Made by a program: the position numbers and the translations under genes. Below the pieces are notes generated by a model. It saw only the letters and a list, made by a program, of their open reading frames with translations. It ran no database searches and was not told where the DNA came from. From assembly GCA_947623855.1 (NCBI GenBank), contig CANQHW010000019.1:1-13395 (forward strand): a stretch of 13,395 nucleotides of DNA, in the 5' to 3' direction. Below, piece after piece: positions 1-7,988 of the stretch. Within the stretch, counting starts at the first letter, position 1. Each line of letters starts with the position of its first letter. Source of the stretch: an uncultured Bacilli bacterium (GTDB taxonomy: Bacteria; Bacillota_I; Bacilli_A; RF39; UBA660).

Positions 1-3000
1 GTTGTAATTCTTTACCAGAAAGATTTTCTAAATTATCAAAACCTTTTGTTTGGCCAAATGTATCCCTTATTAATCTGCTTAATGCTCTATAACGTTGAAT
101 ATCTGCTGTATGGAATATTATGTTACCAGCACCTTCTAAATATCCATCAATACCAGTTATTGCATCATAAGTGGTTTTTATACCTACTCTTTGTTGAGCA
201 CTTGCAAACCAGTTTTTTCCTGGTCTATTAAACTCTGTTAAACCATTAATATCAGTGGGTAAATCTTCTGCTGACATATCATTTAAGTTAAATGGAATAC
301 CAGTTTTTGAAAAAATATCTCCAAGTTCTTGAAAATGTCTCATATAATCATTTCTTTTAGGAATTGCATCATATCCTAAAGAAGTAAGAACTTCATTTAT
401 TTGGTCTATATATGTATCATATTTACCTCTAATTATTTGAGCAGCTTTTTTTATTTTTTCTTGAGTTTTAACATTTGGGAATTCTTCTATTAATTCTAAT
501 TCCCCATAATTATGGATATTGTTTTTTTCGTCAACATATTGACCTTCAGCATATTTTTGTACTGCTGCACTTTCTTTTGAACGTGCTTTAATACCTAATT
601 CAGCTATCTCGCTACGTTCTTTATTTAACCATCTTGTTTTTTCAGCTGTATTATGTTTAGTTTGATTGATTGTTGCATCATTAATCTTCTTACCTAATTC
701 TCTTCCAAATACTTTTTCATTGACTCTAATAGGGTCAGTTAATTGATAGTTTATACTTTTAATATCATTTCCAATAGATAATTCTGCTGGAACGATATCC
801 ATTTCATTTATAAGTTGGGTTTGCACTTCTTTACGTGTTAATTTAGTTTTATAATTATTTAATGCTTCTTCAATTGGTTTAATATTTTCTTGTGCAGTTT
901 CATTTATATTGTTTGGATTCATTAATCTTTGAGTATTTTCATTCATTGGTGGCAATACATTATCAATTAAATCTGCTTCAGTAGGCGCTTTTATACTATT
1001 TCTAGTCGGAAGTATAGTTTCATTAACATTATTTTGAATAGTTTCTCCAACTCCTGCTGCTTTATATATTTCATTAACCCACTCGTCTATTGTAAATTTA
1101 ACGTACTTACTTCCTTGTCTATTTAAGTTTTCTTTTATGTTAGGTTTAGCACTATGCCAACTTTGAATAGCATATTTTTCTAATTCAGTAGAAGAATCTG
1201 TATTTATATTATTACCAATAAATTTAGCGACTTCTAACCATTCAGTTTTAGTTCTTTTTTCAGTGTTCCTATATCCTGGCACAAAACTTTCTGCTTGGTC
1301 AAGAACTTCACTATTAAAATCGCTTAAGTTTTTATACTTTGAATACTGATTCCTTATATCATTAAAGGTCACTTCTGTTGATAAATCTGCATATTTAATT
1401 AATCCTTTAGATTTATTTTCTAAATATGTTTTACGTCTTGTTTCTTCTTCACTTAATTCAAAAGGTAAATCATTTAATTCACTTAATTCTGCTTGTTCTT
1501 GTTGTGTTAAATTATTTGATTCTTGCATATTACTATTAGTAGATAATGGTACATATTGACTTTGTTGGTTATTTGTGCTATTATCATTAGTAGATGAAGT
1601 GATTGGTCGCAATTGTAGCTTCCCGTCACTTCTTTTTATTATGCCTTCGTCTATATCATATAATAGATTCCCTTTAGCGATATTATCCTTCATGAATTTA
1701 TCATAATTATTTCTTCCATATGCACTAGTCATTACATTAGAATCTATTTCTATATCGTTAATTATTCCTTTTCCATCTATTTTAATACTTGCAATGATAG
1801 GTCTATCTTGATTATCAGCCAGTTCGGTAATTACAACTATACTGTCAGATTTAGTATCAGATTTAAGAATATTTAAAGGATTAGCAATTGCGTTAGGTAA
1901 TTGTTTAACTAAATCCACACCTAAATTATGATAATTTGCGCCTTGATAATTCCCACTAGAATTAGTTATCGTTTTTAGATGCCTTTGAGTAAGTGTTATA
2001 GGTAAATTTTTAAGACCAATATCTTGTAAAATTTTTGGAGTATTCTCACTTACTATTAACATATTCTCTTTTGGATACGTTCCATTTAAAACTTCATCAA
2101 CTTGCTTCGAAAATATATTACTATCGTTTTGCATAAAATTACCAGATTGAATATTTTGGTTATTAACAACTGGTACATTATTTTTTATAGTAAATTGATT
2201 ATCAGTACTTTGATTAACTATATTAGTAGTATTTTCTTTGTTAAATTGTTCTACACCTTCATTAACATTAATATTAGAACTTCTACCCCTTATAGTATTA
2301 ATTGTGGATGGAATACCTCCTAATCCTGCTGCTAAAGTACCAGAAAAGAAGTTTTCCCATAATTCTTCATTGCTAAATTTTTCTCCTAAGTCTACACCTT
2401 TAATACCTAAATTATTTTTAGCATAATCCATTAAATGTTGTGAACCATAATTTAATAAATAAGAAGCTACTTCTTCAGCACCTTCTCCTACAGCTTTTAT
2501 TCCAGATTTAGTTAATGTTTTAACTAAACCATCTTTCATATTCTTGGTAATACCATTTACTATTGCATCATCTAAATCTGAACCGCCTATACCAAATGTT
2601 CCAAATAAACTTTCAGAAATACCTTCAGCTAAACCTCCAGTAATACCATTGGCCCAAACTTGCCAGTCTTCAGCATTTTTTTGTACTGCTTCTCCCATAC
2701 CAGAAGATGCACCACTTATCAAAGAAGTAACCGGTAAATTAAACTTTTTACCGCCTACTGATAATGGTACATTACCCTTACTACCTAGCAATTTAGATGA
2801 CGTTACTCCTTGTGCATACATATTACCAATAGACGATATTACATCGTCTGTTTTTTCCCCTAAAACCGAGTTTTTATCTATTGTTTTATCTGCACTTTTA
2901 AATATTTTGCCAGTTAAATCTTCTGACGCATTTTTTCTTACTTGATTTGCATAGTCATGGGCTCCTAGCCAGTCAACAACTTGAGCACCACCATAAGCTG

Positions 3001-3232
3001 CTAAATCTCCAATACTTTCTCCAGCCCTTAAGACACCTTTAGCTATATTAGTTCCTATATCTGCTGTAGTTCCACCTATTGTTTTGATAACATCACCGAA
3101 TTGATATCCATCAGAAAATGCGCCGCTATTAAACCAAGTTCTTTTTTCTTGAGTTTGTTCTTGAATCTTTTTCTTAGTTTTATCATCTTGTTTAACTATT
3201 AGGCCTTTTGAATTACGAGTATATATAGCCAT
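1..3232 (-). CDS. Giant polyvalent-type phage protein, 3' end outside the window
   Basis: The frame is open for 1077 codons from the ATG at 3232 to the window edge with no stop, so the protein is longer than 1077 residues. The start follows an AAGGAGG site 7 bases upstream. Visible parts: a charged N-terminus; a Gly/Ala-rich amphipathic stretch at about 33-85 (GYQFGDVIKTIGG, GDLAAYGGAQ); a second one at about 190-215 ending near an EGAEEVASYLL motif (about 245-255); a segment at about 375-535 with HLKTI, LPNAIANPLNIL, DSIVVITEL and TSAYGRNNYDKF that resembles the MuF C-terminal/PBECR nuclease-like family; low-complexity N/Q linkers; and a C-terminal helical part at about 840-1077 (DYMRHFQE, NRPGKNWFASAQQR, FHTADIQRYRALSRLIR) resembling regions of large polyvalent phage proteins. 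Such proteins are thought to be packaged and injected with DNA to act in the new host. The domain calls come from recalled patterns, not a search. It is the last gene of the morphogenesis run seen here. Confidence 0.8.
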   Translation of the reverse strand, partial: MAIYTRNSKGLIVKQDDKTKKKIQEQTQEKRTWFNSGAFSDGYQFGDVIKTIGGTTADIGTNIAKGVLRAGESIGDLAAYGGAQVVDWLGAHDYANQVRKNASEDLTGKIFKSADKTIDKNSVLGEKTDDVISSIGNMYAQGVTSSKLLGSKGNVPLSVGGKKFNLPVTSLISGASSGMGEAVQKNAEDWQVWANGITGGLAEGISESLFGTFGIGGSDLDDAIVNGITKNMKDGLVKTLTKSGIKAVGEGAEEVASYLLNYGSQHLMDYAKNNLGIKGVDLGEKFSNEELWENFFSGTLAAGLGGIPSTINTIRGRSSNINVNEGVEQFNKENTTNIVNQSTDNQFTIKNNVPVVNNQNIQSGNFMQNDSNIFSKQVDEVLNGTYPKENMLIVSENTPKILQDIGLKNLPITLTQRHLKTITNSSGNYQGANYHNLGVDLVKQLPNAIANPLNILKSDTKSDSIVVITELADNQDRPIIASIKIDGKGIINDIEIDSNVMTSAYGRNNYDKFMKDNIAKGNLLYDIDEGIIKRSDGKLQLRPITSSTNDNSTNNQQSQYVPLSTNSNMQESNNLTQQEQAELSELNDLPFELSEEETRRKTYLENKSKGLIKYADLSTEVTFNDIRNQYSKYKNLSDFNSEVLDQAESFVPGYRNTEKRTKTEWLEVAKFIGNNINTDSSTELEKYAIQSWHSAKPNIKENLNRQGSKYVKFTIDEWVNEIYKAAGVGETIQNNVNETILPTRNSIKAPTEADLIDNVLPPMNENTQRLMNPNNINETAQENIKPIEEALNNYKTKLTRKEVQTQLINEMDIVPAELSIGNDIKSINYQLTDPIRVNEKVFGRELGKKINDATINQTKHNTAEKTRWLNKERSEIAELGIKARSKESAAVQKYAEGQYVDEKNNIHNYGELELIEEFPNVKTQEKIKKAAQIIRGKYDTYIDQINEVLTSLGYDAIPKRNDYMRHFQELGDIFSKTGIPFNLNDMSAEDLPTDINGLTEFNRPGKNWFASAQQRVGIKTTYDAITGIDGYLEGAGNIIFHTADIQRYRALSRLIRDTFGQTKGFDNLENLSGKELQ

Positions 3233-3247
3233 TATATTACCTCCTTA

Positions 3248-4366
3248 TTATCTACTTCCTCCTCCTGATGCGTGACCAAATGGAAGATTTTTCCCCATAT
3301 CAGCAGTTATATCAATATATTTATTTAAAGTTCCTTCCCAATACCAAAGTCTACCATCTGGAGTTTTCCAAATATTTTGAATATTCCCATTGTTATTATA
3401 TTGATCACCTGTTTTTGTCAGTTTTTGTCCTTTTATATTATTTGGTTGATATCCACTTCCAGGGTTTTCACTCCATTCAAAAACGCCATTTTTAGCATCG
3501 GCATTTATAGTTCCAGTATATGGGTTAGGAGCAATTGATAAGCCATTTGACGATAGACTTTCTCCACTTAAGGAAGTATCAGAATTATCTAATGAGTACC
3601 CACCATTTCCACTAGAGCCGCCATAATTTTTAGCTAACGACAAAGCATATTCTCTTTCCCAATTTTGTTGTGCTAGAGCATCTTGTTGCTTTTGATAATC
3701 GAATTGTGCTTGCCATTGTCTTATGGCTTCTTCTCTTGCTTTTTCTTGTTGAATGTTGTTATATTCCGTATTATACCTATTGAAGTATTCGCTATCTAAT
3801 GATTGATTATATTGTAATTGATTTTGAGTTAAGGTATTTTTGTTATTGTAATAATTTTCCGAATATTCTAATTGCATTTTTAGTTTTTCTAATGCGTTTT
3901 GTGCTTTTTGTACGTCATTATTAAGACGTGCCTCATTCATATCATTATCATATTGTGTAAAAGCATCTTGCATAACTTTATTAGCAGAAGCAAGTCTATT
4001 TTGATATGTATTATAACCGCCAAGTTTAGCAGTCTCACTTACTCCACTATTTAATAAACCATTACTCGCAAAACTTTCAGCTTGTAATCCATAAGGATTA
4101 ATATATGAAGTATAATCATTTTTAGCTCTTTTTTGTTCAGCTTCCATATTTTGCCTTGCTTTTTCTTTTTGTTGATTAATTAAACTTTCTTGAAATGCTA
4201 ATTGTTTATCTAATATATCATTTTGAGTACTTTCATATTGATTTAAAAATGAGTTTTGTTGATTATATAAGTTTTCGTTATTTTGAAACATTTCTCCATA
4301 AGCATTATTGCTTTGGTTTAATGCTGCTTGTTTTTGATCCTCAATTTTTGATAACCTTTCATCCAT
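3248..4366 (-). CDS. Q/N-rich coiled-coil protein, probable internal virion or ejection protein
   Basis: This 372-residue protein has no family I can name. Residues 1-85 and 125-245 are Gln/Asn/Glu/Lys-rich and strongly predicted to be helical coiled coil. Between them, at about 90-111, lies a distinct motif (NPYGLQAESFASNGLLNSGV) that I recall from short-tail genes of gut Bacillota phages. Residues 246-300 are Gly/Ser/Asn-rich and probably disordered. The last 75 residues contain IWKTPDGRLWYWEGTLNKY, which could be a small beta unit, and the chain ends HASGGGSR. There is no signal peptide or membrane segment. The start follows AGGAGG 8 bases upstream, and the stop is a tandem TAATAA. Its position between the tail nozzle gene and the giant polyvalent gene matches where podoviruses keep internal core or ejection proteins. 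That role is inferred from position and composition only. Confidence 0.6.
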   Translation of the reverse strand: MDERLSKIEDQKQAALNQSNNAYGEMFQNNENLYNQQNSFLNQYESTQNDILDKQLAFQESLINQQKEKARQNMEAEQKRAKNDYTSYINPYGLQAESFASNGLLNSGVSETAKLGGYNTYQNRLASANKVMQDAFTQYDNDMNEARLNNDVQKAQNALEKLKMQLEYSENYYNNKNTLTQNQLQYNQSLDSEYFNRYNTEYNNIQQEKAREEAIRQWQAQFDYQKQQDALAQQNWEREYALSLAKNYGGSSGNGGYSLDNSDTSLSGESLSSNGLSIAPNPYTGTINADAKNGVFEWSENPGSGYQPNNIKGQKLTKTGDQYNNNGNIQNIWKTPDGRLWYWEGTLNKYIDITADMGKNLPFGHASGGGSR

Positions 4367-4378
4367 GTCTTATTCCTC

Positions 4379-6136
4379 CTATCTTTTAATATATCCAGCA
4401 ATAAATCCTTGCAAAGTACAAGAAAAAATTCCAAATGGCTTTTTGGAACTAAACTTTAACTGAATATCTTTGAATTTTTTATCTTTAATTCGATATGCTA
4501 TATATCCTTTTTTATCACTAAATACTTTCTTTTCTTTTAATACACCATCAACTAATGTATCAACGTGTATTGCTTCATTACCCATTACTTTTAAATCCGC
4601 TACATTTCCTCTTTTATTTGTTGTTTTAGTATAGCTAGGATAACCAAAATCATCTTTTGGCGTAGTCCAGTAACATTCTACGTCTAATCCGTTATCAGTT
4701 ACACCTTCTAATACATATAATTCCCCTTCTTTATTTCCTAGATATAATTTACTTCTGTATTCTTTTATAAAATTAATGTTATATGGTAATTCCCAATAAA
4801 ACCACTCATATTCAATAGAATTAGCTTCACTTTGATATTTTTTACGACTATCAGCTAAATATACATGAGAATTTACTAATGCTAGTAAATAACCATTGTA
4901 TTCTGCTAATTTAACGTCATTATAATCATTTTCCAATAATAATTTTGTATCTACTAATGTAGACCGATGCTGTAAGTTTTGTTCACTATATAAAGAACTA
5001 TTAGAAATACCTTCTAAGCCGCGATTAGAGAAGAAAACTATGTCGTCATTGAAGTTTATACCAGTTGATACGCAACCTAATGAAATAGAACCATTTACAC
5101 TAGGATAAATCTTATTATATGTATTATCTATTGTGGGTGTTAAATAATAAACACTACTTGAATTTTGTTCTATTTCTTTTATTACCCATAAAACATTATT
5201 ACCAGGAATTATTGCTTTTATTTTAGCTAAGTTTAATCCACATTCGTAATATGCAGTATCTCTTACATAACGGGGATCATTTAACTCACAATGAAATATT
5301 GCGTTAGGATAATTAGGATTACCTGTAAAAAAGATTCTATTGTCAAACTCACATAGAATTGTACAATTTAAAATTCTTCCTAAATAATCATCTCCTGCTT
5401 TACTATACGTTATTATTACTTCGCTTTCTTTAGCAGGAGCATTACTAAATGTTACTATTCCTTTCTCTCTATCTACTCTAAATCCAATATTTTCTATTAA
5501 AGGACTACCATTTATTGTTGCTTCCATAAGGTAAATATTTGCACTATCTAATCCTTGAGCATCCAAATAATAATCTTTACTTGTTCCATCGCCTATAAAA
5601 GCATTCTTTCTTAATGATGTTAAACAATTAACTGGTTGATAAACTAAATCTGTATCAGTTGATTCATCTATCGTTGTTGAACCGTCCGGATTTTTATAAT
5701 ATGAAGTCATTGGTATTGTACCTTCTACTTTTTTAATTGTTTCTCCATCATATTCTAAATAATTTATACCATCTTTAATAAAAAGAGTATTTTCAAAAAC
5801 AAATGATTGGCTTTGTATTACATTCATACCAGTAAATAACTCTTTTGTTTCGGCTGGAGTATTAGGAAAATTTATCCACTTATATAGTTTCGTCCCAACG
5901 TGCACTAATACATGTAAGACATTATTTTTACTCAAAAAGAATAACCCTAGAATATCATTATTGAAAGTATTTAAAAGTTTTAATCCTGGTCTTGTTTGAA
6001 TACAATCGCTATCTTCATAAACCTTCCACATATTCAATGCTAGTGGACTTCTTGATGTTTTAACATCATTATTAGTAAAATCTACGCCTCTAAAATTAGC
6101 ATATTTTCTAGTTAATAAATCACTAATACTAGACAT
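4379..6136 (-). CDS. Tail nozzle/stabilisation protein (P22 gp10- or T7 gp12-like)
   Basis: This 585-residue protein starts with an NFRGVDFTNNDV segment (residues 14-25), followed by SRSPLALNMW (28-37) and IQTRPGLKLL (46-55). That is the typical opening of podovirus tail nozzle proteins, in which the chain records each structural ring as a beta-propeller. The rest alternates short beta-type stretches such as ILGLFFLSKNNVLHVLVHVG, YLEYDG, DDIVFFSNRGLEG, NGYLLALVNSHVYLADS and KLYLGNKEGELYVLEG, consistent with propeller blades. In P22 and T7 this protein sits below the head-tail adaptor and closes the short tail. The ATG overlaps the last 8 bases of the adaptor gene, so translation is probably coupled; the Shine-Dalgarno is only a weak GGTGGT. 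The gene ends with TAG at 4379, and the AGGAGG of the next gene overlaps this stop. The fold is inferred from sequence character and gene order. Confidence 0.68.
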   Translation of the reverse strand: MSSISDLLTRKYANFRGVDFTNNDVKTSRSPLALNMWKVYEDSDCIQTRPGLKLLNTFNNDILGLFFLSKNNVLHVLVHVGTKLYKWINFPNTPAETKELFTGMNVIQSQSFVFENTLFIKDGINYLEYDGETIKKVEGTIPMTSYYKNPDGSTTIDESTDTDLVYQPVNCLTSLRKNAFIGDGTSKDYYLDAQGLDSANIYLMEATINGSPLIENIGFRVDREKGIVTFSNAPAKESEVIITYSKAGDDYLGRILNCTILCEFDNRIFFTGNPNYPNAIFHCELNDPRYVRDTAYYECGLNLAKIKAIIPGNNVLWVIKEIEQNSSSVYYLTPTIDNTYNKIYPSVNGSISLGCVSTGINFNDDIVFFSNRGLEGISNSSLYSEQNLQHRSTLVDTKLLLENDYNDVKLAEYNGYLLALVNSHVYLADSRKKYQSEANSIEYEWFYWELPYNINFIKEYRSKLYLGNKEGELYVLEGVTDNGLDVECYWTTPKDDFGYPSYTKTTNKRGNVADLKVMGNEAIHVDTLVDGVLKEKKVFSDKKGYIAYRIKDKKFKDIQLKFSSKKPFGIFSCTLQGFIAGYIKR

Positions 6137-6710
6137 TTACACCACCACTTATAGTTATAATCCCATTACTTCTTCTTGGATCAATACTATTTTTCATTTC
6201 CATATATCTCTTATAGAAATATTCACCATAATTACTAATCATATCCATTTTAAGTAAATCAGCTGCTATTCCATAAGGCATTATTTCTAATAAAACGTCA
6301 TCTAATTCAAACTCATATGTATTATCATAATTTTCTGCTGTAGGTTCTAATTCTACTAGCTCAGGATATTTGTAATAATAAATAGTAAACTCTCCTTCAA
6401 AGTCTTCAGGAAGTTTCAATGTGTTATCATCTATCATTTCATAATCTACGTCTTCATTAAAAACTATTTTATTCACTTGATAACAGTCTTCTATGTAGTC
6501 TTTTAGATTTAATATTTTATCGTCATCTTCAGCAATCTCTATTTCTGTATTAGCAGGTATTTTACGATACTTCATTAAATCTAATTGTATTTGATTAACT
6601 ACTCCATTTATTTTATTTTGTACATCTTCATCCTCTGCTAACTTTGGCTCTTCTGGATAATATTCTTCAATAAGACTAAACGTCTTTATCTTCATTTCCC
6701 TTAGTGTCAT
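6129..6710 (-). CDS. Head-tail adaptor (connector) protein
   Basis: The preferred start is the ATG at 6710, giving 193 residues that begin MTLREMKIKTFSLIEEYYPE. It has AAGGTGA 6 bases upstream, whereas the in-frame ATG at 6725 (198 residues) is preceded only by AT-rich sequence with no ribosome site. The protein is acidic and largely helical at both ends, with a central beta-like part (DYEMIDDNTLKLPEDFEGEFTIYYYKYPE) and a helix EIMPYGIAADLLKMDMISNYGEYFYKRY, a pattern usual for adaptors that dock on the portal clip (P22 gp4, T7 gp11, SPP1 gp15 type). It overlaps the preceding gene by 35 bases and the tail nozzle gene by 8 bases, so the three are probably co-translated. The adaptor role rests on this pattern and on its place between capsid and tail nozzle genes. 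Confidence 0.65.
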   Translation of the reverse strand: MTLREMKIKTFSLIEEYYPEEPKLAEDEDVQNKINGVVNQIQLDLMKYRKIPANTEIEIAEDDDKILNLKDYIEDCYQVNKIVFNEDVDYEMIDDNTLKLPEDFEGEFTIYYYKYPELVELEPTAENYDNTYEFELDDVLLEIMPYGIAADLLKMDMISNYGEYFYKRYMEMKNSIDPRRSNGIITISGGVNV

Positions 6711-7047
6711 TTGAATCACCTTCATAAATATTTTTTATATTCTTTATATCTTCTTCTACTTCTTCTAAAGTACACATTTGATATTGAGGAACAATAAACC
6801 CTTCTTGTTCATTCCATATCAAAATTGTTCCACTAGGTACTTTAATAACTATTTTAGAAGTTTCTTCTAGTGTAATTTTACCTAGATCTTCTTTTCTTTT
6901 AATTTCAGTTGTTAAAGTTAAATTCTTAAATGTTTGATGAACAGTACCATCTTCTGTTTGTTCTTTAAATTCTGTTGTTTCATCTACTTTCTTTCCATAA
7001 ATTTGTTTTAAATTTGGTCTTAATGTGTAATATTCTACTTTTTCCAT
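6676..7047 (-). CDS. Small phage virion-region protein, unknown function
   Basis: A 123-residue protein that I do not recognise as a named family. It begins with a Lys/Glu-rich stretch, has a beta-type middle (FKNLTLTTEIKRKEDLG, ETSKIVIKVPSGTILIWNEQ, GFIVPQYQMCTLEEVEEDI) and a hydrophilic acidic tail, with no signal peptide or membrane helix. I have seen similar proteins in the capsid-to-adaptor gap of gut Bacillota podoviruses. The GTILIW...GFIVP...TLEE layout suggests a compact beta domain followed by a helix, and a minor head, head-decoration or connector role is possible. The start has AAAGGA about 7 bases upstream. It is the first gene after the capsid terminator, and its end overlaps the adaptor gene by 35 bases. 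Confidence 0.6.
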   Translation of the reverse strand: MEKVEYYTLRPNLKQIYGKKVDETTEFKEQTEDGTVHQTFKNLTLTTEIKRKEDLGKITLEETSKIVIKVPSGTILIWNEQEGFIVPQYQMCTLEEVEEDIKNIKNIYEGDSNDTKGNEDKDV

Positions 7048-7108
7048 GATAATTCCTTTCTAATAGTCGTGTTTGTAAGAATTGCACTTACATATACTTT
7101 TAACACGA

Positions 7109-7133
7109 TAAAAAAGAGAGTTCTCACTCTCTT
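7109..7133 (-). terminator. Intrinsic terminator after the major capsid gene
   Basis: Read on the minus strand, AAGAGAGT-GAGA-ACTCTCTT is a perfect 8-bp stem (7114-7133) with a GNRA-type tetraloop, directly followed by TTTTAT. It lies 3 bases beyond the capsid stop codon and about 60 bases before the next start. No clear promoter separates it from the downstream genes, so partial read-through would keep capsid expression above connector and tail expression. Confidence 0.82.
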
Positions 7134-7136
7134 AAA

Positions 7137-7970
7137 TTAAGCACTTAAACCGTCTTTTTTAGTTTTTAAGACAACTACTTCTTTTGGTCTAGCTACTAAA
7201 GCACCAAAGACATATAATCCTTTTAAAGCAGATTCAAAACCATCTTGAGGTCTATATGCTTCTACTTTGTTGATTTGTTCGGCAAAGGCCACAGCATGTT
7301 CAGTTCTTAAGATGTTATATACATCTGTTTCATCGTGAGGTAATAAGTTTTCAATAGTAATATTAGCATTACCATATTTACCAACAATACCTTTTTTAGC
7401 CATTTCTACATTGTTAGTTAATAACTCAGTAATAGATGGTCTAATAAATTTATAATATGTTGGGTCAACTTCTAACCAATATGATTCGCTAACCTTACAG
7501 TTATTACCATAAAGTACAGCAAAACCGTTTTCGATATGTTCAATAGCATTTGCTTTTGATGGAGTAATACTATCTACTGCTGCAATATCTTCATTAGTTA
7601 CACCTTGTTTGATAACTTCAGCAACATATTTGTCGCCTTCTTCTGATAAAGCAATAGCTCCTTCTTTTGCAGTCGCTTCCATAGCGCCTGGTACACTTTG
7701 AGCTTTAACTACATCATCTAATGAAATATTAAAGTAATAAAATTGGTCTAATTTTAATGTCATATCAGTAGCACTAATAGATTCTCTATCAATTTTAGTA
7801 CCTGGTACATATTTTTTAACAGTAGGTCTTACTGCGTTTAGAATTTTAACCTCCTTTGCATTTTTACTATCTTTTTCAAACTTGAAGTCACAGTGATTTC
7901 TTAAACTAGTGACAGTTTCTAGTGCTCTTATATAGGCTTGATGCCATATAGTTTGTTGAGCAGTATCCAT
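7137..7970 (-). CDS. Major capsid protein, P22-coat/HK97-fold type
   Basis: This 277-residue protein follows the scaffold gene directly and is followed by a strong terminator, the usual setting of the most abundant virion protein. Features include an N-terminal helix (TIWHQAYIRALETVTSLRNHC), a region rich in small residues and short strands (YFNISLDDVVKAQSVPGAMEATAKEGAIALSEEGDKYVAEVI) that fits the spine-helix segment of HK97-fold coats, a middle with SKANAIEHIENGFAVLYG, and a C-terminal part with LRTEHAVAFAEQINKVEAYRP and KGLYVFGALVARPKEVVVL. The last is a pattern I associate with coats of P22-like podoviruses. It is shorter than P22 gp5 (430 residues), so an insertion domain is probably absent. 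The ribosome site AAAGGA lies about 12 bases upstream, longer than usual. No capsid protease gene is visible nearby. Confidence 0.78.
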   Translation of the reverse strand: MDTAQQTIWHQAYIRALETVTSLRNHCDFKFEKDSKNAKEVKILNAVRPTVKKYVPGTKIDRESISATDMTLKLDQFYYFNISLDDVVKAQSVPGAMEATAKEGAIALSEEGDKYVAEVIKQGVTNEDIAAVDSITPSKANAIEHIENGFAVLYGNNCKVSESYWLEVDPTYYKFIRPSITELLTNNVEMAKKGIVGKYGNANITIENLLPHDETDVYNILRTEHAVAFAEQINKVEAYRPQDGFESALKGLYVFGALVARPKEVVVLKTKKDGLSA

Positions 7971-7988
7971 AAATTAAATCATTCCTTT

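Noticed and set aside
46..231. Short plus-strand frame at the left edge
   Set aside because: The composition (Leu/Tyr/His/Cys) is typical of antisense translation; it lies over the conserved-looking FHTADIQRYRALSRLIR region of the minus-strand protein.
2544..2945. Plus-strand open frame of 133 codons inside the giant minus-strand gene
   Set aside because: It is Pro/Ser/Ile-rich, as expected from the antisense of AT-rich Gly/Ala coding sequence, has no ribosome site, and lies wholly inside a frame with clear protein motifs.
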